Shown in pieces: positions 32,008-39,250 of a stretch of DNA of 39,468 bases. The stretch's first letter is position 1. Every line of letters begins with the position of its first letter. The translations under genes were made by a program, and so were the position numbers. The notes under the pieces were generated by a model. That model did not search any database and was not told where the DNA came from. It saw only the letters and a list, made by a program, of their open reading frames with translations. This DNA comes from Desulfarculales bacterium UBA696 (GTDB lineage: Bacteria > Desulfobacterota > Syntrophobacteria > Syntrophobacterales > Syntrophobacteraceae), in contig DBMO01000051.1 in the NCBI GenBank assembly GCA_002298995.1, positions 1 to 39,468 of the forward strand, given 5' to 3'.

Positions 32008-32520
32008 TCACAAAACAGGCCTACAAAACAGCTCCGCCTCTGCTTTGCGGCGGCGGCGAAGGCCGGCTTCCACCGGGGTGCCGGGATTGCAGTATTTGGA
32101 AAACTGGTTTTCAATCCATTTTTTCTCTCCCCAAAATTCGGGGGTGTCGCAGACCAGGGTTATGGAGCCTCGGTTTTGGGCGTTGTAGAAGTGCGCACCC
32201 AGGTTGTATGCGAAAGAAAGGAGCGCTCCGCGCTGGTTTTCGTTCATACGGTCCCAGGTCGGGATCTTTTCGAGCACCGGGGCGATAGCCTTTTCAATCT
32301 CGTTCCTGAGACACTCTTCGGCTTCGTCGCGGGTGATTATATCGCCTCTCTTGACTCGGCTACCGTCGGGGTATCTCGTCGAACCGTATCCGAGGGTGGG
32401 AAGCGCCCAGCCGCTCAGGGGGTCGGGATAGGCGCGCGCCCGGCCGTCCGGAAGCTGCTCGTGGTAGCCTTCAAACCTCTTTATCAGCTCGATGCCGCAC
32501 TCCGATATTTCACTGCCCAT
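32008..32520 (-). CDS. GH24 phage-type lysozyme inside the flagellar operon
   Basis: Muramidase of glycoside hydrolase family 24 that cleaves the MurNAc-GlcNAc bond of peptidoglycan. The catalytic triad can be placed as E17 (ELIKRFEGY), D33 (AYPDPLSG) and T42 (PTLGYGST). The rest of the fold, NENQRGALLSFAYNLG and LRRRRKAEAELF, is intact. The 170-residue length is normal for endolysins. There is no signal peptide, so export would need a holin-like or other route. The start ATG at 32520 has an optimal AGGAGG site, arguing for expression. It sits between fliR (108 bases upstream) and flhB. No other phage gene is nearby. The single-domain FlgJ makes a flagellar wall-opening role conceivable; a phage-derived passenger is the alternative. 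Confidence 0.88.
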   Translation of the reverse strand: MGSEISECGIELIKRFEGYHEQLPDGRARAYPDPLSGWALPTLGYGSTRYPDGSRVKRGDIITRDEAEECLRNEIEKAIAPVLEKIPTWDRMNENQRGALLSFAYNLGAHFYNAQNRGSITLVCDTPEFWGEKKWIENQFSKYCNPGTPVEAGLRRRRKAEAELFCRPVL

Positions 32521-32628
32521 GGCGCCTCCTTGGATCGAAAAAAATGGTAGACATTCGCACTATCCGGGGAGGAGATATCAGGTAGTGACAATCAGGCTGG
32601 ATTTTTGGTCCTGGATTTTTCCCTGGCT

Positions 32629-33399
32629 TTATCTGGAGAGGTTTTGCAGGAAATGGAAAAGCTCGGCAAAGCTCTTCCCGGCCACATCGGCCCATACAAC
32701 CGAGGTTATCCCGAGGAAGAGAATTCCTATGCCAATGGTGAGAGGCCAGCTCGTTGCGAGGATATTTACCTGGGGGGCGAATTTGGACATAAGGCCCAGC
32801 CCGAGCTGAACAAGGATCAGCACGGACATGACCGGCGCCGCCAGCTTTAGTGCCAGCACGAAGAGCAGGCCGGACAATATTATAACTTTGCTAAAGAGGG
32901 CGGAATCGAGGGAGAAGGAGCCGATCGGCACCGTCTTGAAACTCTCGACTATCAGTTTCAGTATTATCATGTGTCCGTTCATGGCGAAGAAGATCATCAG
33001 GGCGACCAGTTGCGCCCAAACGCTTATGACGGAGAACTCGGCGCCGGACTGCGGGTCGGCAACCTGCGAAAATCCGAATCCCATCTCGAAGCTCACCAGT
33101 TCCCCGGCGAGCTGAAATGCGGCGATGATGAAGGCCATTGCGAGGGAGAAAATCACCGCAAAGATCACCTCGCCGACTATGACAACGGAGAGCGGCGCGG
33201 GATCGAGGGGGAGCGGCTGAACGCTTTCCCTGATGAAGGGAAGCAGCATGAGGCTCAGGGCCAGAATGGTGAGCACCTTTATGTTGTCCGGGAGTCCGCT
33301 GGTGACGAACATGGGCAGCATGAAAAAGATTACGCTGAGCCGGAGCAGGACCGAGAAGAAAATCGCCAACTCGGTGGGATTTATGTAGATGCCGGACAC
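32629..33399 (-). CDS. fliR: Flagellar export protein FliR
   Basis: Export-gate subunit of the FliPQR complex. The 256 residues contain six hydrophobic helices. Characteristic segments are FFSVLLRLSVIFFMLPMF near the N-terminus, ELVSFEMGFGFSQVADPQSG, and PVMSVLILVQLGLGLMSKFA with PQVNILATSWPLTIGIGILF. The start is GTG at 33399, four bases after the fliQ stop, giving MSGIYINPTE. The C-terminus ends at LFHFLQNLSR without fusion to FlhB. It is the last gene of the uninterrupted fliL-fliR block. In most relatives flhB would follow directly. Confidence 0.95.
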   Translation of the reverse strand: MSGIYINPTELAIFFSVLLRLSVIFFMLPMFVTSGLPDNIKVLTILALSLMLLPFIRESVQPLPLDPAPLSVVIVGEVIFAVIFSLAMAFIIAAFQLAGELVSFEMGFGFSQVADPQSGAEFSVISVWAQLVALMIFFAMNGHMIILKLIVESFKTVPIGSFSLDSALFSKVIILSGLLFVLALKLAAPVMSVLILVQLGLGLMSKFAPQVNILATSWPLTIGIGILFLGITSVVWADVAGKSFAELFHFLQNLSR

Positions 33400-33403
33400 C
33401 TGA

Positions 33404-33673
33404 TTATCCCACTACGTTTGGAATGTTCATTATTACTTCGCGCAAAAAGTCGGCCATCTTCGTCATCATCCAGGAACCGAAAGCCATAAGTGCGATAAAG
33501 GTCCCGATGATTTTTGGAACAAAAGTGATGGTCATTTCCTGGATCTGGGTAACAGACTGGAAAATGCTGACGACAAGGCCCAGAATCATGCTGACTATGA
33601 GCACGGGAAGGCTCACCAGCAGCATTACTTCCAGGGCTTGCCTGCTAAACCCCACTACGAACTCATGGTTCAT
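33404..33673 (-). CDS. fliQ: Flagellar export protein FliQ
   Basis: Small two-helix export-gate protein of 89 residues: FSRQALEVMLLVSLPVLIVS and MILGLVVSIFQSVTQIQEMT are the first helix and the conserved loop, FVPKIIGTFIALMAFGSWMM the second. Four or five copies surround FliP in the gate. Length and sequence are standard. It is placed between fliP (15 bases upstream) and fliR (4 bases downstream). Confidence 0.96.
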   Translation of the reverse strand: MNHEFVVGFSRQALEVMLLVSLPVLIVSMILGLVVSIFQSVTQIQEMTITFVPKIIGTFIALMAFGSWMMTKMADFLREVIMNIPNVVG

Positions 33674-33688
33674 ATCTTTGAGTCTCCC

Positions 33689-34492
33689 TTACTGGAAGCT
33701 TTTTACGAGGGAACCTATCAGCAGGTTCCAGCCGTCCACGAGAATGAACAGCATGAGCTTGAAAGGCAGCGAAATCATCACCGGCGGCAGCATCATCATG
33801 CCCATCGAGAGAAGGATGCTGGAAATCACCATGTCCAGGATTATAAACGGGATGTAGAGCATGAAGCCGATCTGGAAAGCCGTCTTTAATTCGCTGATGA
33901 CAAATGCCGGAATTACGGTCGAAATGGCGAGGGCTTCTGCGTTTTGCGGCTTATCCTTCCCCGACATCGAGACGAAAAGGGCGAGATCGCTCTTGTGGGT
34001 GTGCTTGAGCATGAATTCTTTCAAAGGGGCGGTCCCGCGCTCCATCAGCTCATCCCCTGAGATCTTCTGCTGCTGGTAGGGCACTATCGCTTCGCTGTGA
34101 ATTTTCTGCCAGACCGGCTGCATGATAAAGAAGGTCATGAAGAGCGCCAGCCCTATAATGATCTGGTTGGGGGGCGCCTGCTGGGTCCCAAGGGCGTGCC
34201 TCAGAAACGAGAGCACGATGGCGAACCGGGTAAAGCTCGTCATCAGTATGAGAATTGCGGGAGCAAGAGACAGGATGGTCATAACAAAAATTATTTGCAT
34301 GATGCCTGAAACCTGCTGCGGTCCGTTTGCGTCATCGATGCCGATGCGAATTCCCGGTATTTCCAATCCCGCGGCGCGGCAAAGCGCCGGAGCGCAAAGG
34401 AACGTCACGAAAATCATGAGAATGGAGATTTTCCGGAGAATTTCAGGGTTTAGGAGGAGAGCGGGTGTCGAAATCATTTCCGGGATTTTCAT
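33689..34492 (-). CDS. fliP: Flagellar export protein FliP
   Basis: Core pore subunit of the export gate. It carries a cleavable signal peptide (MIFVTFLCAPALCRA), as usual for FliP. The family motifs IIFVMTILSLAPAILILMTS, FTRFAIVLSFLRHALGTQQA and PPNQIIIGLALFMTFFIMQP follow, with FVISELKTAFQIGFMLYIPF and MGMMMLPPVMISLPFKLMLF at the C-terminal end. Its 267 residues are typical. The start at 34492 overlaps the fliO stop by four bases, so the two are coupled. Met26 is an internal alternative start, but it would remove part of the signal peptide. Confidence 0.96.
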   Translation of the reverse strand: MKIPEMISTPALLLNPEILRKISILMIFVTFLCAPALCRAAGLEIPGIRIGIDDANGPQQVSGIMQIIFVMTILSLAPAILILMTSFTRFAIVLSFLRHALGTQQAPPNQIIIGLALFMTFFIMQPVWQKIHSEAIVPYQQQKISGDELMERGTAPLKEFMLKHTHKSDLALFVSMSGKDKPQNAEALAISTVIPAFVISELKTAFQIGFMLYIPFIILDMVISSILLSMGMMMLPPVMISLPFKLMLFILVDGWNLLIGSLVKSFQ

Positions 34493-34788
34493 GCGATATC
34501 TACTTTTGCCGCGGATTCCGGACTTTCTGCCGGTTCGGGCACATTTGCAATGCTCATGTTCTGTGGAGAAATTCCGACGAGCACATTCCGCCCTCCCGGG
34601 ACCTTAACAAGAAGAAGGTGGTGGCGGGGGCCGAAGGATTGTTTAGAAACTATCTCCATGGATGGCTGTATCGAGGATTTTCGCACTACGCCACCCCATC
34701 GCTTCAGTCCGTACATGAGGGCGAAAAAGAGGCCCAGGACGAGGGCTAGACTTCCTGCAACTTTTATGAGTTGAAGCGCAAAATCCAT
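34489..34788 (-). CDS. fliO: FliO-like flagellar biosynthesis protein
   Basis: Small bitopic membrane protein of 99 residues that helps FliP assembly. One membrane helix (about 8-26, IKVAGSLALVLGLFFALMY) is followed by LKRWGG and a cytoplasmic domain with EIVSKQSFGPRHHLLLVKVP and GRNVLVGISPQNM, the recognisable FliO core. It is shorter than the enteric protein, which has an extra N-terminal part. It overlaps fliP and lies 45 bases after fliN. Confidence 0.9.
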   Translation of the reverse strand: MDFALQLIKVAGSLALVLGLFFALMYGLKRWGGVVRKSSIQPSMEIVSKQSFGPRHHLLLVKVPGGRNVLVGISPQNMSIANVPEPAESPESAAKVDIA

Positions 34789-34833
34789 AAGAAAGCCTCT
34801 GGGTCGGGATTACTTCACTTTCGAAAACAAAGG

Positions 34834-35151
34834 TTAGCCCAACTGCTTTACACGTTCAGTGGTGCTGATGATGTCGGTTACACGCACGCCGAATTTCTCG
34901 TTCACCACCACGGCTTCGCCTCTGGCCACTAGTTTGTGGTTTATTAGGATCTCCAAAGGCTCTCCGGCAAGCTTGCTGAGTTCGATGACCGATCCCTGCC
35001 CGAGTTGCAATAGGTCGTTTATCATCATTTTGGTGCGGCCGAGCTCGACCGAGATCTCCAGTGGAATATCGAGAAGAAAATCAAGGTCGCGCATTCCTTT
35101 TGGTCCCTGTCCCTTTTCAAGTGTTGGAAATTGAGCGTCTTCGCCGTCCAT
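34834..35151 (-). CDS. fliN: Flagellar switch protein FliN
   Basis: C-ring switch component at the cytoplasmic base, which also docks export substrates through FliH. Its 105 residues consist of a short N-terminal part and the SpoA/CheC-FliN domain: LDIPLEISVELGRTKMMIND, LLQLGQGSVIELSKLAGEPL and ILINHKLVARGEAVVVNEKF, then GVRVTDII. It is shorter than E. coli FliN (137) by the variable N-terminus. Located between fliM and fliO as expected. Confidence 0.95.
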   Translation of the reverse strand: MDGEDAQFPTLEKGQGPKGMRDLDFLLDIPLEISVELGRTKMMINDLLQLGQGSVIELSKLAGEPLEILINHKLVARGEAVVVNEKFGVRVTDIISTTERVKQLG

Positions 35152-35194
35152 TTCTAATCCCTTCGTTCTGCCTGATGCAATTCACCCGTTCTTT

Positions 35195-36223
35195 CTAATC
35201 AACCCCGGATATTTCCTCGCAAATCTTGAAAGCCTGGTTCCCGTGATGGATGCCCGCCGTGGCACTGAATTTGGGGACGCCCTCAACCCTGACCGTGAGC
35301 GGTTTCTTTACATCCTTATCGAGCATGATGACATCGCCGACCTCCATATTCAGTAAATCATTTCCCTTGAGGGATGTCCTGCCAAGCTCGACTATTACCT
35401 CCACGGTAACCTCATGAAGGCGCCTTTGCATGCGGTTCGACCACTCCGAATCGACTTCGAGCTGATCGCTCTGGTAGCTTGCGTAAAGCTTTGATCTTAT
35501 TGGCTCGATGGTCGAGTAGGGAAGCACCATGGCCATTCTGCCCATCAGCCTGTCCATTTCCACCTCGAAGCGCACCACGATGGCCACATCGGTCGGGGGG
35601 ATGATGGCGGCAAACTGCGGGTTAACCTCGGAGCGGACGTAATTGAAAACTACGGGAGAGATTGGTTCCCAGGCCTGGTCCATATCCTTGAGGGCCATTT
35701 TCACAACTTTATTGATGACCCTGTATTCAATCGAGGTGAAGTCACGGCCCTCGATCTTGTAGCTGCTCCGGCCCGAGCCGCCGAAAAAGCAGTCCACGAG
35801 ATTGAAGATGAGGCGGCTTTCGATCATGAAAAGCGCATGGCCGCGAAGCATGTCCGGTTTGAGGATATGGAGGCTGGTGGGCACCGGCAGAGTTCTGGTG
35901 AATTCGCCGAACTTGATCATCTCGGCCGGGCAGACGTTTATATCGAGCATTCGCCGCAGGGCGCCGGAAAGAGAAACGCGGTTTATTTTCGCGAACCTGT
36001 CATTGATGATATCCAGGGTGGGCATTCGCCCGCGAACGATCCTGTCCTGGCTGGTCAGATCGAATACTCGGACTTCCGCGGGCGGCTCATCGGTCTTTAC
36101 AGCCTGCTTGGGCACCGCCACCGCCGCCGCCGCCGATGCCCCCGTGGTAGGCGCCTCGATGCCACCGTCGTCGAGTCCCTTTAACAGGGCATCGACTTCA
36201 TCCTGGGAAAGTATTTTTTCCAT
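35195..36223 (-). CDS. fliM: Flagellar switch protein FliM
   Basis: C-ring component that receives phospho-CheY. The N-terminal CheY-binding helix is LSQDEVDALLKGL (5-17), followed by an Ala/Val-rich linker (about 28-45) that is longer than usual. The middle CheC-like domain begins at RVFDLTSQDRIVRGRMPTLD and includes RMLDINVCPAEMIKFGEFTR and DCFFGGSG. The C-terminal SpoA domain (VTVEVIVELGRTSLKGNDLL) pairs with FliN. Its 342 residues are typical (334 in E. coli). It follows fliL by 17 bases and precedes fliN by 43. Presence of the CheY motif implies chemotactic control. Confidence 0.96.
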   Translation of the reverse strand: MEKILSQDEVDALLKGLDDGGIEAPTTGASAAAAVAVPKQAVKTDEPPAEVRVFDLTSQDRIVRGRMPTLDIINDRFAKINRVSLSGALRRMLDINVCPAEMIKFGEFTRTLPVPTSLHILKPDMLRGHALFMIESRLIFNLVDCFFGGSGRSSYKIEGRDFTSIEYRVINKVVKMALKDMDQAWEPISPVVFNYVRSEVNPQFAAIIPPTDVAIVVRFEVEMDRLMGRMAMVLPYSTIEPIRSKLYASYQSDQLEVDSEWSNRMQRRLHEVTVEVIVELGRTSLKGNDLLNMEVGDVIMLDKDVKKPLTVRVEGVPKFSATAGIHHGNQAFKICEEISGVD

Positions 36224-36240
36224 TCGCGAACAGCCCCGGC

Positions 36241-36711
36241 TTACTGGATCAAAAATTCAGTAAAGTAAATGTCCTGCACCTGGCCCCTTTTAAGGGCCTT
36301 GTTCATCGCGCCCGCAAGCTCCTGTTTAAGGCTCATCCTGTCCTCGGGCTTCGAGATGTCTTCAACTTCCTTGCCCGCGAGTATCATCAGAACCGCGTCT
36401 CGCATTTCGTAGATCCGCATTGTGAATTCTGCCATACACTGCTGGTTGGTCAGCTTGGCCCTCATCGTTACCTTGAGGAAGCGTTTTCCTCCCGGATCGC
36501 TCAAATTGACTATAAAGGAATCCATCTCCTTTACTATGGGCTCCGATTCCTTGACGGAAGCCTCGCCCTCGCCCGAATTGGCGAAAAACTTGAAGTATGC
36601 GCCGGCCCCTCCGCCGCCAAGCAGCAGCAGGGCAATGATCACTATCAACATCGTCTTGGAGGATTTTTTTGACGGTTCTGCTTCTGTGTGCTCTTCGGCT
36701 CCGTTGGCCAT
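36241..36711 (-). CDS. fliL: Flagellar stator-associated protein FliL
   Basis: Single-pass inner-membrane protein that stabilises stators around the motor. The membrane helix is at about 20-37 (TMLIVIIALLLLGGGGAG), preceded by a charged N-terminus. The periplasmic domain includes EMDSFIVNLSDPGGKRFLKV, AEFTMRIYEMRDAVLMILAG and the C-terminal GQVQDIYFTEFLIQ. Its 156 residues fit FliL. It is the first gene of the long switch/export operon, and a sigma-54 promoter lies 80 bases upstream. A second FliL-like gene closes the same operon at 24597-25268. Confidence 0.94.
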   Translation of the reverse strand: MANGAEEHTEAEPSKKSSKTMLIVIIALLLLGGGGAGAYFKFFANSGEGEASVKESEPIVKEMDSFIVNLSDPGGKRFLKVTMRAKLTNQQCMAEFTMRIYEMRDAVLMILAGKEVEDISKPEDRMSLKQELAGAMNKALKRGQVQDIYFTEFLIQ

Positions 36712-36791
36712 CTACAGTCCTTTCCACTTTCTTATCCAAATCTTCCGCGCCCGTCAGGACGGGCGACTGAGTTATTCATCCGGACCTATTG

Positions 36792-36807
36792 AGCAATGAA
36801 CATGCCA
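36792..36807 (-). promoter_or_regulatory. Sigma-54 promoter of the fliL operon
   Basis: On the minus strand it reads TGGCATGTTCATTGCT, a near-perfect match to TGGCACGN4TTGCW with correct GG-GC spacing. The transcript should start near 36781, giving a leader of about 70 bases before fliL. Confidence 0.8.
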
Positions 36808-37293
36808 GAACGAACATCCGGGAGGCGAAACGCGGATTCCCGCCCCAAAGCAGGGGCAGGAAAACCGCGAGATCGCGGAGAGCACAGCAGTGCGGGATGT
36901 ATTAGGGGTTGAACCTCCGGGGGGCTGGAGCCAAATGCGCAATCGAAATAAGAATGGCGGGAATCGAATTAAAGCCAAAGGTAAGGCAAAGGGAAAATCA
37001 AATCGCGAGCGGGCCAACGTCAAAAACCGCCCATCGTTAAGGCGTGGCAAGGGTCATTTTCGACACCTGGGGTGCTTTTCCGGTCAACCTTTTGACATTT
37101 TGGCCGGTATCTCACGATCAATGCTGCCCCGATTTTCAATTTTCCGCCTGTAAGAATTTTTTGCCCCGTTTCGGGCAAAGGGGAAAAAAATGCACGGCCA
37201 CCAGCAAAATTTTCCGGGAAAGCTTGGCAAATCAAGGATGCCCCAATTTGGTAAGTAGCAGACATTACTTGCTTTTACGTAATTGGCGTCGGC

Positions 37294-37309
37294 TGGTATC
37301 GGTCTTGCT
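37294..37309 (+). promoter_or_regulatory. Sigma-54 promoter of flgD-flgE
   Basis: It reads TGGTATCGGTCTTGCT, with the GG and GC elements in exact -24/-12 spacing. The start of transcription should be near 37320, about 47 bases before the flgD ATG. Confidence 0.78.
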
Positions 37310-37366
37310 CATACACGGGTCGGCAATACCGCGAAGAGCGGCAACCCTATTTCGAGGAGATTAGAG

Positions 37367-38254
37367 ATGGCCACAAGCGGAGTATCGGGACTTCTTGGGT
37401 CAAACACCGTACAGAGCGACACTTCTTCAACGACTACATCGGCGAGTGCAAAAGCATTCGACATGAATTCGTTCCTGACGATGTTTATGACCCAATTGAA
37501 GTACCAGGACCCCACCAATCCGGCGCAATCATCCGAGCTTGCCTCCCAACTTGCCCAGTTTTCCTCGGTTGAGAAGCTTACCGATGTTGCCTCGACTCTC
37601 AAGAATATTCAGAGCTATTCCGCCGCTACCAACAACGCGGAAATGGCATCGCTTGTCGGAAAGAATGTGACGGGACAGATGAGCACCGTGGATGTGAAAA
37701 CCGATTCCGTCAGCACACTCGATTATCAACTCGATTCGGCAACCTCCGGCGTAACGGTCGCCATAAAGGATTCGACCGGTAATACGGTATATACGGAGAG
37801 CAGGGGGAACCAGGCCGCCGGAAGTTACAAAATTTCCTGGGATGGAAAGGACAGCACCGGTGCGAAAGTTTCCGCCGGCGCCTACACTGTCGAGGTACAG
37901 GGCGGGGATTCCGACGGTAACACCCAAACCATCACCACCACCAAAACCGGCTTGGCTTCCTCTCTCGTCCTGGATGACGCCAATCCCTACTACATTCTTT
38001 CCGACGGCACCAAGCTAAATGCAGCCGGGGTGGTCGGGGTCGCGACAGCAAGCACCACGAGCAGCGCATCCACCACCGGAACCACGTCCAGCACATCGAG
38101 CACCGGAAGCACCACGACGAGCACATCGGCGACCGACACTACAGCGGCTTCGGATGCCTCGACTGATGCAAGCAGCGTCTCTTCGGCGATAAACAGCGTT
38201 ACTTCAAAGCTGTCGAGTTTATCAAGCCTATCGAGCCTTTTGGGAGTTATCTGA
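37367..38254 (+). CDS. flgD: Hook-capping protein FlgD with Ser/Thr-rich tail
   Basis: Scaffold that caps the growing hook; exported through the flagellum. The N-terminal signature FDMNSFLTMFMTQLKYQDPT with SELASQLAQFSSVEKLTDV is clear. The central Ig/FlgD domains contain VGKNVTGQ and SYKISWDGKDSTGAKVSAGA with YTVEV. I use the ATG at 37367 (MATSGVSG) with GAGGAG upstream; a longer start would run across the sigma-54 promoter and its transcription start. It gives 295 residues, longer than enteric FlgD (about 230). The last 70 (226-295) are a low-complexity Ser/Thr/Ala tail ending KLSSLSSLSSLLGVI. It is divergent from fliL and followed by flgE after 55 bases. Confidence 0.93.
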   Translation: MATSGVSGLLGSNTVQSDTSSTTTSASAKAFDMNSFLTMFMTQLKYQDPTNPAQSSELASQLAQFSSVEKLTDVASTLKNIQSYSAATNNAEMASLVGKNVTGQMSTVDVKTDSVSTLDYQLDSATSGVTVAIKDSTGNTVYTESRGNQAAGSYKISWDGKDSTGAKVSAGAYTVEVQGGDSDGNTQTITTTKTGLASSLVLDDANPYYILSDGTKLNAAGVVGVATASTTSSASTTGTTSSTSSTGSTTTSTSATDTTAASDASTDASSVSSAINSVTSKLSSLSSLSSLLGVI

Positions 38255-38309
38255 AATTGATTAGAGATCTTACACGATTTTAAATGCCCTTCGGGAAAGG
38301 AGAAATAAA

Positions 38310-39122
38310 ATGGGAGTCAGCAATGCAATGTACACCGCGGTAACGGGCCTGGACACCTTCGGGAGCGCCCTGGGCGTGGTCAGCGACAACATCGCCAATG
38401 CAAACTCGACTGGATTCAAGACGAACAGTGCGCTATTCGGAGACCTGGTAGCTGGAATAATGGCGACCCAGTCCTCGCAACAGGTGAGCGAGGGGACGGG
38501 CACATCGCTCGTGGGGATTGCAACCGATTTTACCACCGGCTCGACTCAGAAAACCGGCAACTGGTCGAATGTGATGATACAGGGGAACGGCTATTTTGAC
38601 GTCAACACGGCTGCGGCAGGGGCAGGCGTAAGCTTTTACACCCGCGACGGTGCATTTAAAGTTGACCAGAATGGATACCTCGTTAATGAGGAAGGATATA
38701 GGGTCCGTAGCTCCGCGGGCGGTGATCTGAAGGTTGATACCACCGTCGACGCGGGCGCTACGATCACAATGGTAAGTTGGAGTGTCGACTCAACCGGCAA
38801 AATCACAGGTACTGGCGCAAATGGTACCAGGTATGACCTTGGGACGCTCAGGTTAACTACCTTCCCAAATCAGCAAGGCCTTATCAGAAAAGGAAGCAAT
38901 CTATACACTCAGGGTGCTGATACAGGGACTCCGGTGACCAACGCTGCCGGAACCAATCCACAGGCCGGGCAGGTCATCTCCGGTGCAATCGAAGGCTCCA
39001 ACGTGGACTTGGCCAAGGAGATGGTGAGTATGATTATCTACCAGTCCGATTACACCGCCAACTCGAAGGCCATCACCACGGCAAACAACATGCTGGATAC
39101 GGTTGTGAACCTGGTAAGATAG
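38310..39122 (+). CDS. flgE: Flagellar hook protein FlgE, compact form
   Basis: Hook subunit forming the universal joint outside the cell. It has the axial-protein N-terminus MGVSNAMYTAVTGLDTFGSA with SDNIANANSTGFKTNSALF, the segment GIATDFTTGSTQKTGNWSNV, and IQGNGYFDV. It ends with LAKEMVSMIIYQSDYTANSK and MLDTVVNLVR. At 270 residues it is much shorter than typical FlgE (over 400 in E. coli); the outer D2-type domain appears missing. The name rests on its position after flgD and its FlgE-like core. FlgF/FlgG paralogues in the window differ. AAAGGAG precedes the ATG at 38310. A terminator hairpin follows. Confidence 0.85.
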   Translation: MGVSNAMYTAVTGLDTFGSALGVVSDNIANANSTGFKTNSALFGDLVAGIMATQSSQQVSEGTGTSLVGIATDFTTGSTQKTGNWSNVMIQGNGYFDVNTAAAGAGVSFYTRDGAFKVDQNGYLVNEEGYRVRSSAGGDLKVDTTVDAGATITMVSWSVDSTGKITGTGANGTRYDLGTLRLTTFPNQQGLIRKGSNLYTQGADTGTPVTNAAGTNPQAGQVISGAIEGSNVDLAKEMVSMIIYQSDYTANSKAITTANNMLDTVVNLVR

Positions 39123-39180
39123 TGTAGGGTCCTGCAGCGGCAGGCGGGAAGCCTGCTTCGTAACATAATCTTGAACGTAG

Positions 39181-39215
39181 GGTGGGCACGGTTTCAATGT
39201 GCCCACCATTTTTTT
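39181..39215 (+). terminator. Intrinsic terminator downstream of flgE
   Basis: GGTGGGCAC (39181-39189) and GTGCCCACC (39199-39207) form a perfect 9-bp stem with loop GGTTTCAAT, followed by ATTTTTTT. The stem equals the hairpin at 17750-17773, and the GTAGGGTGGGCAC motif also appears, reversed, at about 27-39. Confidence 0.85.
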
Positions 39216-39250
39216 GGACTGATCCTTTCAATGGAATGTCTTGCTAGGTT

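Larger units (their letters stand above)
36712..37366. other. Divergent regulatory region between fliL and flgD
   Basis: About 650 bases carrying the two back-to-back sigma-54 promoters. Between them are a GC-rich hairpin near 36910-36930, and TTTGCCC/GGGCAAA (37159-37178) with a 6-base loop. Enhancer sites for an NtrC-type activator are expected here, but I could not identify a convincing repeated site. No gene is supported. Confidence 0.5.
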
